A stretch of 64,000 bases of DNA from Mesostigma viride (GCA_009746045.1 RPFO01000130.1:3201368-3265367), one strand, 5' to 3'. Counted from the stretch's first letter, positions 35,503 through 50,689 are shown. The notes: generated by a model from the letters alone, not told the origin. Made by a program: numbers and translations.

Positions 35503-38006
35503 GTGCGTGGTGACTGAGCTGCAGGAGTCTAATCTATGCTAGGCTAATCTAGTCTAACGATCCTAGCTATCTATCAAACACCTCCTCCGCTTGGTAATTA
35601 GTCGTGGGGGGCCTGCCTACAGGTTCACAGGGCATATTGAAAGGGGCCGGGCATGTGACATAGTAGAGCAATTCTAGAGCAAACTTTTTAGTTAGTAAAT
35701 TAGTTAATAAAGTTTATTAATTAAACACGGTGCATGGTGGGTAGTTCTTTATCAATGAAATTACTCTCGGATACAAGCAAAATGGATGGCTCTCCTACTT
35801 CACAAGCTGGAAAGTGGTAATTTACATCAGTAGGTAAAAGCCAAAGCTCAATACGTTGTCACTGCATTGCCTAGCTTGTCAACTGTACGTCATACTGTCA
35901 ATCGGCTCATCCTCAGAAAGGCTCCAACATCAACTGCCAGATGGCGTGCTCAATGCCATGCCAAGCGAGACCAAAGGGCATGACGCCCTCAGCTGTCATA
36001 CGCCACCCATTCAGCCTGGAGAACGGCACATGCTCACTTGGGCTATCCCAAGAGGCAGCGGGTGGCCCCGATGCATATGGACACAAGCAGCAACCACCCT
36101 GGCATGCCCATGATACAGGGCAAGCACCGACGACTAGAATAGACGCATGCAGCCTCATCGCGATTCCGTGTCTCTCTGGCTAGGGCAGCCCCAAACCTCA
36201 AACCTCTCACTACTGGCTAGGGCAGCCCCAAGCCTCAAACCTCTCACCACTGGCTAGGGCAGCCCCAAGCCTCAAACCTCTCACCACTGGCTAGGGCAGA
36301 AGATATCCTGTCAATGGTAGCTCACGGAAAACTCTGTCATACCGCCCTGTATGCACGAAATGGCCACGCCGACGACATGTGGCTCCTGCCAGGGTCCACC
36401 CATCCACCTCCAAACTAAGCAGCTTTTGCTATGGTGACCACACAGCAGCAGGCCTGATTGCCATTTCCCCAAAACGGGCTGGCGTATACAAGCAGGAGCC
36501 AGCAGTTGCGATCAACGGACGGCGGCCATGCACGCCAGCATCGCCTGGGGACCGCATTCCCCAGGCATCCGGACACCCTTCCCCAGGATGTCTGCTGTGC
36601 AGCCAAGGAGTTATCAATGATACCGCGAACATGCACCTTGTCAGATCAAGCAGGCCACCGCCCTGCCAGCATGCGCATGCCGGCACCGGCTGGGTTCCTG
36701 CTGCATCCGCCACGCGCTGCTGCATCGCGCGCTGCTGCATCCGCCACGCGCTGTTGCATCGCGCGCTGCTGCATCCCTCATGCGCGCATGGACTGCCCTT
36801 CCCACGGTGAACGCCCCGCAGTCCTTGTGCCAGGGTCTCCTGTGGCAGGCCATGCCCTGGCGGACCCAGGTTGCTCCCCCCACAACGCAACCAGCTCCAC
36901 CCGATTGCCACCACCAGGGCGAGCGCGTGGACACGACAACAGCCAGACGCGGCATGATTGGACAGTGCTGACACCACACAGGTGCGTGCGACCGGATGCA
37001 TGTCCTCCTCACCAGCCTCTCCTCCTTCCTATCCTCGTGTTGCGAACCTCGGCCGCCACACCTCCCCTGCACGAGCGCCTCGCTGCCCGCACACACCATC
37101 GTCATACTGCGCACGCTGCCCACTGCTGTATAGTTTGGCCCATTCCTGTGCCGTCCAGTTGGTTGCTGTAAACGACAGAACCAGCCGGCTGGCATCCGCC
37201 CCCAACCGTGCCCCGCATGGCACCATCAAGGCGATGACGTAGCGGGTGGCAGCAACCATGGCCGGCATCCCGGATCACGGCACGTTGGCGACCCCCCCCC
37301 CCCAAGAATCTCTTCTCGGCCGCTGGGCCGCTCTCACCACGCCACCAAATTCGTGCCCGTTGCCCCACCGATGGGTACCTTGTCCCCCCCCTTCCCCCCG
37401 ATTGTCCCCCCCCCTGCTGGCCCCCGCTGCGAAAACGCGCGCACAGATCATGTCCCCCTGCTCCTTGGTACTTGACTAACAGCCCTCTTCCTTCCCCCCT
37501 TCCTCCATCACCGCTCCTCCAGCCCCTGTCCTACACACACACACACACACGCACACACCCAGTGTGCGAGTTGTCGGGACGACCACGCATGCACAGCCCG
37601 TTGCCCGCCTCATCCCCCCCCTGGGTCATGCCCCCACGCGTGAAGGCCAACAGTACCAGGTCATGCGCCGATGCGACAGGAGGCCAGGACAGCTTGCGCG
37701 CGGGCAGGGCCTGGGTGCAGCTCCTACAGCGGGACCCAGACCATGCCTCCCATGTACAGGTCATCGCAAGCTCCTGCGGGCATGTGCACTTGCGAGCCTA
37801 TACGCCACCATCACGCGTCTCCTCAAAGGGGGGGGCAGTGTCAACCGAGCCCCTGACGCACACACACCCTCCTCAAGGGTATGCCTTGCACATTCCCCCA
37901 CCACCACCCCACGCATAGACCTGTAGCCAACAAGAGGGCGCGACACCTCATGCGAAAAATACCTGTACCCCCTTGTCATGAGTACATCTTGCCGGTCACC
38001 CCCCCT
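35503..38006. other. Intergenic region without recognised genes
   Basis: It contains a 49-bp tandem repeat (36180-36300), a short (CA)n at 37531-37552, a C run at 37291-37302 and several GC-rich ORFs (for example 36379-36810, 36458-37171) on both strands. Overlapping frames are all open and no domain motif is visible, so none is called. Confidence 0.45.
36176..36300. repeat. 49-bp tandem repeat, about 2.6 copies
   Basis: CTGGCTAGGGCAGCCCCAAG then CCTCAAACCTCTCACCA, repeated with one or two changes per unit. Confidence 0.85.
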
Positions 38007-39260
38007 TTATGCGTAGATCTTGGCCGACTTGGCATACAGCGCGTCCAGCACGTCGCTCATGCTCTTGATCGTCTCCAGCGCGGCCGGGTAGGTGCCGTCC
38101 ACCTCCGCCTCATCAAACACGATCAGGCAGCCGGCGCCTTGGTCGAGCGTGCCGCACAGCTTCTTGTCCAGGATCATCTGCGACAGCTTGGACTCGACCA
38201 CCTGAATGGGCAGCTCGATCAGGGAGGCTACGTGGGCGATCTCCACGCGCGAGAAGGGCTCGATCAGCCGCACCAGGTTCTGCTCCAGCAGGTTGCTGTA
38301 CAGCGTGGACAGGTGCGCGTTGATAATCGCGTCCGCGCCCAGCTGGCCCTCGTGGTCACGCAGCGCGCCCTGGAACTGCTTCAGGGACCGCGCCGAGTGG
38401 GCGGCCGCCACCGCGCGCATGGCGTCCACCTCGGGCCCCGCATACTTGAGCCCCGCCTTGGTGCTGATAATGCTGTTCACGTCCTCGGGCGTGTTGAGCA
38501 TCACCTTGCAGAGCAGCATGTACTTGAGAGAGGCGACCGCGCGGGGGTCCTCCAGCGCACTGAACTGCTCAAAGGCCTCGAAGAAGTACGAGTACGCCGT
38601 CTTGTAGTCTTTCTCTTCCGCGTGGAGCGTGCCGGACTGGATGTCGATCTGGCCCTGCAGCGAGGGCGGCACGTAGACGGCGTTCGCGGCCGTGCGCGCG
38701 GCCGTCAGCGCGGCCTTGGCCTTGGGCAGGTTGCGCAGCGCGTGGTGGACGCGGCTCTCCAGCAGGTGGATGTCGACGAGCAGCAATTTGTCGTCCAGCC
38801 GCTTCACCTCCGTCAACAAATTGCTGATGAGCTGAAGTGCGGCGGAGTACTCCCGGGTGCTGAGGTACAGCGACGCGAGGCGGGCCTCGACACGCTGCCG
38901 CAGGAACGTCCGCTTCTCGTTGCGAGTCCATTCTACCTGCTCACGGCACAGGTCAACCTGCAGCTTTGTCGTGCCCGGGACTTTGGCAATTTGATCGATA
39001 ATCGTGCGCACGATCTTTGCGGTCTTTGCCTTGGGAATGAGGGAGAAGTATGGCCGAATCTCCGTCAGGAGGGCACGCAGCTCCTGCGCTTTGCCTTGCT
39101 TCGCAAGAAGCTCTCCCAGGCTCGCAATCGCCTGCTCCTTGGCCTTCAAGGTCTCTGGGTCCGACTTGCCATCAAAGATGACAGCACGGTACGCCTGCAC
39201 GGCATCCTCAGGCCGGGCCTCCTCCAATTCCGCTGCCTTCTTCAACAGGGCATCCGCCAT
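38007..39260 (-). CDS. RPN6: 26S proteasome lid subunit RPN6 (PSMD11), intronless
   Basis: A single exon of 417 aa, about the family length (human about 422). The N-terminal two thirds is a TPR-like helical solenoid (AYRAVIFDG ... IRPYFSLIPKAKTAKIVRTI). The C-terminal PCI domain includes LYSNLLEQNLVRLIEPFSRV and EIAHVASLIELP, and the end (IKSMSDVLDALYAKSAKIYA) is the C-terminal helix that joins the lid helical bundle. RPN6 clamps lid to base and core in the 26S proteasome. Codon use is strongly GC3, like the other genes. Having no introns is unusual beside genes with 3-15 exons. It is divergent from the ISCA2 gene. Confidence 0.96.
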   Translation of the reverse strand: MADALLKKAAELEEARPEDAVQAYRAVIFDGKSDPETLKAKEQAIASLGELLAKQGKAQELRALLTEIRPYFSLIPKAKTAKIVRTIIDQIAKVPGTTKLQVDLCREQVEWTRNEKRTFLRQRVEARLASLYLSTREYSAALQLISNLLTEVKRLDDKLLLVDIHLLESRVHHALRNLPKAKAALTAARTAANAVYVPPSLQGQIDIQSGTLHAEEKDYKTAYSYFFEAFEQFSALEDPRAVASLKYMLLCKVMLNTPEDVNSIISTKAGLKYAGPEVDAMRAVAAAHSARSLKQFQGALRDHEGQLGADAIINAHLSTLYSNLLEQNLVRLIEPFSRVEIAHVASLIELPIQVVESKLSQMILDKKLCGTLDQGAGCLIVFDEAEVDGTYPAALETIKSMSDVLDALYAKSAKIYA

Positions 39261-40054
39261 GGGTAAACTGATCGTTCCAGGTGCTTATAATCAAAATTTA
39301 GATTCAAATGTTCGACATAACCACCCTGTTCGGAGTGCAGAACGTCGGAAATACACGTCTCTTCTGCCCAGGCTCCGACTGTCCGGGCACGCAGCGGTTG
39401 GAGAAGCTTTTGGCTCCATGCGCGCGCACTCGTGTCCGTGACAGTTCCAGACCGTGACAGCTCCAGACCGTGCTTCTGCTGTTGTCCGCAGCTTTCATAC
39501 TGTGATTACTGTCTCATATTCATACAGTACTGTCTTATACTCGTACTGTACTGTATAAGTTCTCCTCCCTGTCATGTCGGGAAGCGACAGCTGCCGGCCA
39601 GGTGAGTTGAGTTGAGCAACAACTCAACAACAACAGTACTGTACTGTACAGTACAGGAGCTTCCTTTGGGAGCCTTCAGGGCCCCATTTTGAGCCCTGTG
39701 ATCGCCCATCGAGGTCAGGTTGCGGTGTGCTGAGCAAGTTTTGGGCTTCGGAATGCACCAATACAGTATTTCCAGCTCCCTCTCTCGACTGCAGGGTTGT
39801 AAATTTGCACGCTGTCTCAGATCTGTTCCCCCTCCGTACGTCCGTATTGCCAAACAGATTAGCAGTTGATGTTCGCTCCTCGCGCCAAAAGTGGCACAAC
39901 GAGCAGAAAACTATGGCGTCGACTGATCCGTTGTGCGCAGGAACTGCGGAGAAATTGGAGCGTGGCCAGTACTTCACACCTCCGGTGGAAAAACATGCAC
40001 AAGTAACATGTAATTACTTCTCATATTGATATAGAAAATCCTGGTCCTTTTGAA
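39261..40054. promoter_or_regulatory. Head-to-head intergenic region (RPN6 / ISCA2)
   Basis: About 790 bp between starts. A TACTGTACTGTA-type dyad cluster occurs at 39520-39550 and again at 39635-39655. No ORF with a recognisable motif. Confidence 0.45.
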
Positions 40055-43961
<3,907 letters not shown>

Positions 43962-44217
43962 AGGGAGCGTGTCACAGTCTTCCTCTTGTACATCATGACA
44001 TCAGCGCTGCCGGCCATACATCATGACATCAGCGCTACCCGCGTGGCCACCTGCGCAGGGCCCGCGTGTTTCCCTTCGGCACCACATGTCCCAGCACGGC
44101 GCGGCGAGGTGCCCAAGCAAGAGTGGGCCACGTGCAGTAGGGCACATGTCAACCGTGCCACGTGTCGGGTCCTCATTATAATTCAGCCCTCCGCCCTGGC
44201 TGTGTCCTTGTTATCAA

Positions 44218-44325
44218 TGGACAAGGGGACAGTGGACCTGTGCTGGGGCCACGGACAAGGGGACAGTGGACCTGTGCTGGGGCCACGGACAAGGGGACAG
44301 TGGACCTGTGCCGGGGCCACGGATA
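44218..44325. repeat. 34-bp tandem repeat, 3 copies
   Basis: GGACAAGGGGACAGTGGACC followed by TGTGCTGGGGCCAC, repeated three times. Confidence 0.9.
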
Positions 44326-44351
44326 AACCGCGCGATGTCGAGCCTGTGCTG

Positions 44352-44604
44352 GTTGCCTCGTGGATATGCCTAAGGGTGCTGGATATGCCTAGGGGTGCTG
44401 GATATGCCTAGGGGTGCTGGATATGCCTAGGGGTGCTGGATATGCCTAGGGGTGCTGAATATGCCTAGGGGTGCTGGATATGCCTAAGGGTGCTGGATAT
44501 GCCTAGGGGTGCTGGATATGCCTAGGGGTGCTGGATATGCCTAGGGGTGCTGGATATGCCTAGGGGTGCTGAATATGCCTAGGGGTGCTGGATATGCCTG
44601 TCTT
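44352..44604. repeat. 19-bp GATATGCCTAGGGGTGCTG repeat, about 13 copies
   Basis: Nearly perfect units (occasional AAGG or GAATATG). It is about 400 bp downstream of the ISCA2 stop. Confidence 0.95.
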
Positions 44605-45121
44605 GTGCGCCGATAAGTTGGGACGCCATGCGCATGCCGTGCGCACGGTGGGCTGCCTTGAGCAGGACATAGAACCGTCATTAGATGCTCCACACGAGGC
44701 GGGCCACACGAGGCATGCCGCTGTCACGGCCGCTGTGGAGCTGTCAAGGCCTGAGCTGTCCGCATGGGGGTTGACAGTGCACAGAAGCGGGTCGTCACGA
44801 GGTGTGCTGCGTGCAGGGGTGGCCGGTTGCTACAGGGGTACCCACGAGTTGGGGTATATGCACAGTGTTGAACATGGGCAGGCCATTATAGTCTGCTGTG
44901 TGCGCACGCTGCGGTCGCCATCGGTTCCCCTGTGCATGCCTGCTCCTGCTGCCACCATGCAGCCCATCCATTGGGATAGCTGAGATGACAAACTATACTC
45001 ACCGTCAACAAAGCCGCAGGTTCTTTGTTCGTAATGGTCAGGCATGTGCCGCTGCATGAGCTATTCCTGGAATGCGGCTGTGACAGTTGATGCGTGGGCT
45101 TGGCATTCACCTTGACGATAT

Positions 45122-45242
45122 AGCCAGCACATTAATTAATTAATTAATCAATGTGCACGTGACCGCGTCACGTGAGCATAAGTCCTCAGTGCATGGGAGG
45201 GGAACATGGGATGGAATGGATGATGCTGATGAGCCAGCACAT
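45122..45242 (-). mobile_element. Family D retroelement fragment, about 100 bp, with 11-bp TSD
   Basis: Direct repeats AGCCAGCACAT at 45122-45132 and 45232-45242 flank the insert. Read on the minus strand it ends with the near-palindrome CACGTGACGCGGTCACGTG, then a TTAA tail placed against the left duplication. Confidence 0.7.
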
Positions 45243-45467
45243 ATCGTCCCGGGTGAGCAAACAGCTGCTGTTTCTTATTGCTGATGAGACGACCCCAGCT
45301 CCCCAATGGGACCCTGTCTGTTTGTTAAAATGTGCGTGCCATGTGCGCAGAGACTTGCCACGGAGTACTATGCTAATATCACACAAAGGTTAAAAGCAAA
45401 GATCATCTGCATGATCATACCCCAACCCTAGCTGCACTAGATCAGTTGGGATCCGGCCCTACTGAGC

Positions 45468-45602
45468 TAGCTAGATTGATCCACCTCCATTCATTTCCAT
45501 CATCTTGAACCACTTGACAAACATGCACGGACAAGATGACAGCAGGCTCGAGCTACCATGGTCCGGATATTCTGGCCTGCCTTGGTTGTCTTTTTGATAT
45601 AA
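45468..45602 (+). mobile_element. Family C fragment
   Basis: It matches the 3' 130 bp of family C with about 15% change and ends GGTTGTCTTTTTG. Target duplication is not clear. Confidence 0.6.
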
Positions 45603-45677
45603 TCCTCCGAACTACTGGCACCTCTCTCTGGTTAAAACAAAAAAAATCGCAATCGGGTCATAGTTTGGGATGCTCGC

Positions 45678-46245
45678 GTGCGGGTCAGGAGACCCACATA
45701 TGGCGCGCACATAGTATCTAATATCTATTACTCCGCGCTCGATCTCCCCATGGCCCCCCCCATTTGTCCTGGCGCCCAGTCACAGTATCCGGTGGCGCTG
45801 CGACACCAACTGTTTGCCCCGCAACCTCTTTTTCCCGCAGGGCGGCCCTGTGGTAGCTGCGGGCAGGCCTTGGACCCCACTGGGACCCACTACCTGTCAT
45901 GCATGGGTGGCCAATAGAATCAGAACTGGTACTTCTACTTGCACACAGTCTGTTCTCCTGAAGGTGGTGCTCGCCATGGTGTGGTCCGTTTTCCCCCACG
46001 CGAACATCCGGTCTGAGGATGCGGACGGCGCGGCTTTCTATTCCCCAACCACCGACCTGACATCCCCGGTGCATGGTTCTGGACTTTGAGGGAGGCAGCC
46101 GACACTTGAGCACTCATTGACGTTTCTGTGGCTCGCCCAGCCATGGCTCTTAGCCATGAACTAATTAATTCATTCTCAGGGCTATGTGCTACATATACTC
46201 CCAACGGAGTTATGTTCCTAATTAATTAATTAATTAATTTATAAT
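45678..46245 (+). pseudogene. C-terminal remnant of a non-LTR retrotransposon polyprotein plus family A-type 3' end
   Basis: An 80-aa ORF (45678-45917) ends with CGSCGQALDPTGTHYLSC, a Cys/His knuckle of the kind that follows reverse transcriptase in many non-LTR elements. A shifted frame continues with LAMVWSVFPHANIRSED and AAFYSPTTDL. About 100 bp further lies the family A 3' terminus (GGGCTATGTGCTACATATAC, hairpin CTCCCAACGGAG) with a TTAA tail (46178-46245). This may be the 3' end of the autonomous partner that mobilises family A. The reading is broken by frameshifts. Confidence 0.45.
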
Positions 46246-46251
46246 AATACA

Positions 46252-46284
46252 ATGGGTTCAAATCCCATTGCTTCCGCCCCTTAT
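46252..46284 (+). other. Isolated tRNA 3'-half-like sequence
   Basis: ATGGG-TTCAAAT-CCCAT forms a perfect T arm with a canonical B box, followed by TGCTTCC, G, CC and then TTATTTT. The 5' half that should start GGAAGCA is absent; retroelement tail lies there. It sits in an AT-rich spacer (46210-46390), so it may be organelle-derived. Confidence 0.35.
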
Positions 46285-46377
46285 TTTCTAGCCATTTTTG
46301 GAGGACGACAACCATTATGCACTTTTGGAGTTTTATCTATTCTGATCAATCAGTTTTATCTATAATTTTATTATAAC

Positions 46378-46690
46378 TTAATTAATTAATTAATTAGGAA
46401 CATTACTCCGTTGGGAGTATATGTAGCACATAGCCCTGAGAAGGGGCATATGGCTTTTAATACACTCTTGGCTACTTCCTGCAGGTGGGGGAATGTAAAC
46501 TGCCACCTACTCTGGGTGCACGAAGTGCACCTAGGCCCACCACTGTATTCAGGCTCCTACTAGGGGCGCCGACAGAGGGGGGAAGATCATCATGGCTAGA
46601 CAAGGGCTAGAGCGTGGCATCTCAGCAGAGAGCAGCTCTCTGCGTGGGCACAGCATAGCTAAATATCTAGCCATAGCTGTTAGCCATGTG
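46378..46690 (-). mobile_element. Family A fragment, 3' end only
   Basis: Read on the minus strand, about 310 bp match the 3' UTR of copy 1 (35180-35478) and end with CTCCCAACGGAG and a TTAATTAA tail. It faces the A-type end at 46178-46245 tail to tail. Confidence 0.7.
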
Positions 46691-46849
46691 GTTGGTGCAT
46701 CCCAGGCGGCGGGCTGCACGGCGAATCGGGCTGACCGAGCCAAGCTCACCGGGCCTATATGGCGACGTCGGGCACCACCGTGTGGTGCCGTTTGTCTTGG
46801 AGGAGTCGAATCGGGGCCATGAGGACCCTGCTGACCGCCGGCTTCTTTG

Positions 46850-47100
46850 ATTAATTTATCAATTAAACTCATGCTCCCGTTGGGGAGTCACGGAGCACCG
46901 GAGTGCCTGACAGTATGTGCGCAACAGGAAGAAAGGGCAGAGCCCCCCTTTCTCCTTCATGTCAGAGGCATGCCACATCAGCAATCGGACACGATAGACG
47001 ATCCGGCAAGTTCTGTGGGTGCAATAAGACCCATGGATGTGAGCATATCATAACAAGGAGCATGGGCGAGTAATCTGATCATAGCAGGCTTCGGTGCTGC
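46850..47100 (-). mobile_element. Family B element
   Basis: Reverse-complement match to 55270-55545, including the AGATTACT region, GCACCCACAG, GGCATGAAGGAGAAAG-type stretch and the terminal CTCCGTGACTCCCCAACGGG followed by AGCATGAGTTTAATTG. Confidence 0.7.
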
Positions 47101-47234
47101 TAGCAGTGCTGCCGGCTTCGGGAGGACCGCCTGGACCTTAGTGGAGGGCCAGCAGGCCCCTTGGTCAGCGCGGACCTGGACGTCGTACTGGCACCAACGC
47201 CTTTCGGCAGCGCTTACCCGGGCTTAGTATGGCT

Positions 47235-47488
47235 GATATCTTGCTCCGCCTGATCAAGCATGCTGTTTCCGGCCCCACCGTCTAGGTCATCTAGGCGCTC
47301 TACACGTATTAAAGCCAGCCATAATTTCAATGCACACGGATCCACATTTCCATCACCATTCATCTTCATCATCCCGTGAACGACTCGAACACGCGGACAA
47401 GATAACGGCAGGCTCGAGCTACCATGGTCCGGATTCTCCCGATTTCTGGCCAGCTGCGCTGGTTGTCTCCTTGATATCTTGCTCCGCC
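47235..47488 (+). mobile_element. Family C retroelement, 222 bp, with 16-bp TSD
   Basis: The body 47251-47472 is flanked by perfect GATATCTTGCTCCGCC repeats (47235-47250, 47473-47488). It ends GGTTGTCTCCTT with no tail. Confidence 0.85.
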
Positions 47489-48500
47489 GCACGCGGGCTG
47501 ACTTTGCGGCGCAGCACGGTTATTAGGCTAGCTGTTTCACTTCATTCCGCGACGTCGGTGTGGATTGAGTGTCCCATGCCGGCTGTAGTTATTTGGTCGT
47601 GGTATCAGACTCTTGTTAGCGTTGGCTTTTTTCATGATGTTTGATAGCGTGTTTTCACTCTGATGTAAGTTATTATAATTTTTAATCTATATATGCCAGA
47701 TGTGCTAGTTTTGAACCCCGGCGCCGGCTGTTGGAGCTATACGCTGAGCTTTCACGGCTTTTTCGCGTACCGGCACTAACTTGGCGGCATTTGGTTTACT
47801 CTTTGCTGCCTGCCACGACGATACTATACAGATCAGTCGCTAGCCGACCAAATGGTCCCAGCTCAGTTTTCAAGAACTGACCGCATTTCCTCCCTCTCTG
47901 TTGCTGGGGAGAGCCATGCAGGACAAGAAGAGGTGGCAGACCATTCTCACAGGCTGAACACGCCAGCCCCTGCAGTGGGCAAGCCCGGCCCCTCTGACCT
48001 CCACCCAGGAGGATTCAAGGGGCGCTTTACTAAGTAGAGTAGTAGGATTTCGGTAGGATTAGAGTCATGCAGCTTTATAGCTCCTTTTCGCGGCTCTAGC
48101 GCTCAACCCCACCCACCAGCAATGGAATACGTAAGTAAGTACTTCAATGCGTGTCATGCGCAGCATGGGCATGCCATGGAGTACTGTGCTATTAAATCTC
48201 ATTCAGTAGAAAATAACACGAAAGTTACATGAATATCATCGTCTCCCTCATACCCCAACCATATACATAGTCACTAGAGGGGCCGGGATATTATCCGCAT
48301 ATCTGAGCTGTCAGTCTACTGCAATGGCAGACGAGGCGGTAGTGTAGCGGCTATCCTCATGCAGGGGCAATGACCTCCACCTGCGGACTTCTACCCTGCA
48401 TTCTAGCGATGGGCCGTGGGGCCCGTGCATGGGGGTAAAAGAGGAGCATGCCCCTCAGAATGAGGTGCTTAGGCGCGTACGGCAGCCCATTTCTCCTTGT
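47489..48500. other. Intergenic, no feature recognised
   Basis: Mixed-composition DNA. Short ORFs only, none with a motif. Confidence 0.4.
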
Positions 48501-48503
48501 CTA

Positions 48504-49040
48504 TCATGCGGGCCGGGCGCGGAGTACAGATAGTCCCAGAAGAAGCCCTGCATCCTCATGAATCCTCATGCAACAATTGTGTATTTGTGTCACATTATTA
48601 GGTCCGGGTCGTGCTGCGTCGGTGCGGCGGGCGCGCGCCGCAAGTTTGCCAGTGGGTTGTGCGCGACGGGACAAGGGGACCCTGCCATAGGAGGAGGTGT
48701 CTACCTGGTTGGCCAGTCCTAAGCCCGCCCACCGGCCCACATCGGTATTCACCTGGTCTGTGCGGGCAAGATGGCCGGCAAAGAGGAGACAGTGGTGTCG
48801 GATCAGTGGTATGGGTGACAAGAGGGAGCTCGCAGTAGAGCTTGGCTTGGGTGCGGCACTCTTGGTAGCGGCCGCCGAGGTTGTGATCTGACAACGGAGC
48901 ATTTGAGTGACAGTGCCATCAAGCTGCTTAACCGTCCACGTTTGCAAACACGCTCCAGTTCCCCACTGCAGGGGGGTTGTTGTCCTCTTTGACCTGGCCG
49001 GGCCCACAGGAGGCAAGGAGGGGAGGGTGCGGGCAGCCAC
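48504..49040 (-). pseudogene. Possible retroelement polyprotein remnant
   Basis: A 178-aa ORF contains PIPLIRHHCLLFAGHLART, reminiscent of the RxxWxGHVxRM motif at the C-terminus of many non-LTR polyproteins. Nothing else is recognisable, and it lies directly upstream of a family A 3' end of the opposite orientation. Confidence 0.3.
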
Positions 49041-49053
49041 TGAGGCAGAAAAA

Positions 49054-49315
49054 CCATATGCCCCTTCTCAGGGATATGTGTTACATACATACACTCCGGC
49101 CCCACCGCCAGCCATAATTTCAATGCACAAGGATACACATTTCCATCACCATTCATCTTCATCATCCTGAACGACTCGAACTCGCGGACAACTGAAGATA
49201 ACGGCAGGCTCGAGCTACCATGGTCCGGAATTTCTCCCGATTTCTGGCCTGCGCTGGTTGTCTCGTTGATCCACTCCCCACGGAGATATGTTCTTAATTG
49301 ATTAATTAAATAATG
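49054..49315 (+). mobile_element. Family A 3' end interrupted by a family C insertion
   Basis: The A 3' end (CCATATGCCCCTTCTCAGGG ... ACTCC / CCACGGAGATATGTT plus AT tail) is split at 49097/49272. The 174-bp insert 49098-49271 is family C (GGCCCCACCG ... GGTTGTCTCGTTGATC). CACTCC is present on both sides as a 6-bp duplication. C therefore moved after this A copy. Confidence 0.75.
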
Positions 49316-49757
49316 GCGTGATCCAGACGGTGTTCTGCATATCCCGGTACAACTATCAATGAGACAAGCAGCTCAGGCAGGTACAACTATAACTGGACGC
49401 GTTTACTTTAAGTTACTGGACACATGCGCTAGCTTTTTCCCTCCTGTTTTCCTTTTTTCGGACTTACAGACCTATCTTTTACAAACTCACCTACCTCATG
49501 CAAAATAAAGTCCCAAGCGCACACCCGAAGGCAAAAAGTTGGAATACCTCCGGCTTCGCCACAAGCAGGACCCCCAGAAGCCCAAGAAGGTGTACTCAGG
49601 AGGGGCGGGGACCTGATGATCAACCACAAGATGTGGACGCCCCCTGCGGGCTAGAATAGCTTGTATAATAGCCCTAGCTTGCATTAATTAATTAACCTAG
49701 CTTGCGTTAATTAATTAGACTCGCGCTCCCGTTGGGGAGTCACGGAGATTAACCTCG

Positions 49758-50021
49758 ATGGATGGATGGATGGATGGATGGATGGATGGATGGATGGATG
49801 GATGGATGGATGGATGGATGGATGGATGGATGGATGGATGGATGGATGGATGGATGGATGGATGGATGGATGGATGGATGGATGGATGGATGGATGGATG
49901 GATGGATGGATGGATGGATGGATGGATGGATGGATGGATGGATGGATGGATGGATGGATGGATGGATGGATGGATGGATGGATGGATGGATGGATGGATG
50001 GATGGATGGATGGATGGATGG
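49758..50021. repeat. (GATG)n, about 65 units
   Basis: A perfect tetranucleotide run, the left arm of the inverted repeat. Confidence 0.98.
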
Positions 50022-50167
50022 GGACACACAATCCTACCGGTCTAATCTATCTACAACATGAAGCCAACTCTGCTTCTAGCTTGCATCCATTGGTAGTCAC
50101 TTTTTTTTTTGGATTAGATATAGAATAGGATTGTTTTGTAGATAGCTTAGACCGGTAGGATTGCGTG

Positions 50168-50622
50168 CACCCATCCATCCATCCATCCATCCATCCATCC
50201 ATCCATCCATCCATCCATCCATCCATCCATCCATCCATCCATCCATCCATCCATCCATCCATCCATCCATCCATCCATCCATCCATCCATCCATCCATCC
50301 ATCCATCCATCCATCCATCCATCCATCCATCCATCCATCCATCCATCCATCCATCCATCCATCCATCCATCCATCCATCCATCCATCCATCCATCCATCC
50401 ATCCATCCATCCATCCATCCATCCATCCATCCATCCATCCATCCATCCATCCATCCATCCATCCATCCATCCATCCATCCATCCATCCATCCATCCATCC
50501 ATCCATCCATCCATCCATCCATCCATCCATCCATCCATCCATCCATCCATCCATCCATCCATCCATCCATCCATCCATCCATCCATCCATCCATCCATCC
50601 ATCCATCCATCCACCCATCCAT
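50168..50622. repeat. (CATC)n, about 113 units
   Basis: A perfect run apart from one CACC near the right end. It is complementary to the (GATG)n arm. Confidence 0.98.
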
Positions 50623-50689
50623 CAGAGCTTACTCAGTGCTCCGTGACTCCCCAACGGGATCACGAGTTTAATTAATTAATTAGTTAATT

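Larger units (their letters stand above)
43962..45120. other. 3' flank of ISCA2 with tandem repeats, no gene recognised
   Basis: After the stop come a 34-bp repeat, a 19-bp repeat and GC-rich DNA with short ORFs lacking motifs. Confidence 0.5.

Noticed and set aside
36379-37270. Overlapping GC-rich ORFs on both strands
   Set aside because: All frames are open because of composition; no motif or consistent splice structure could be found.
49711-50671. IHPS / MDGW repeat ORFs
   Set aside because: Tetranucleotide runs read as 12-bp codon cycles; not genes.
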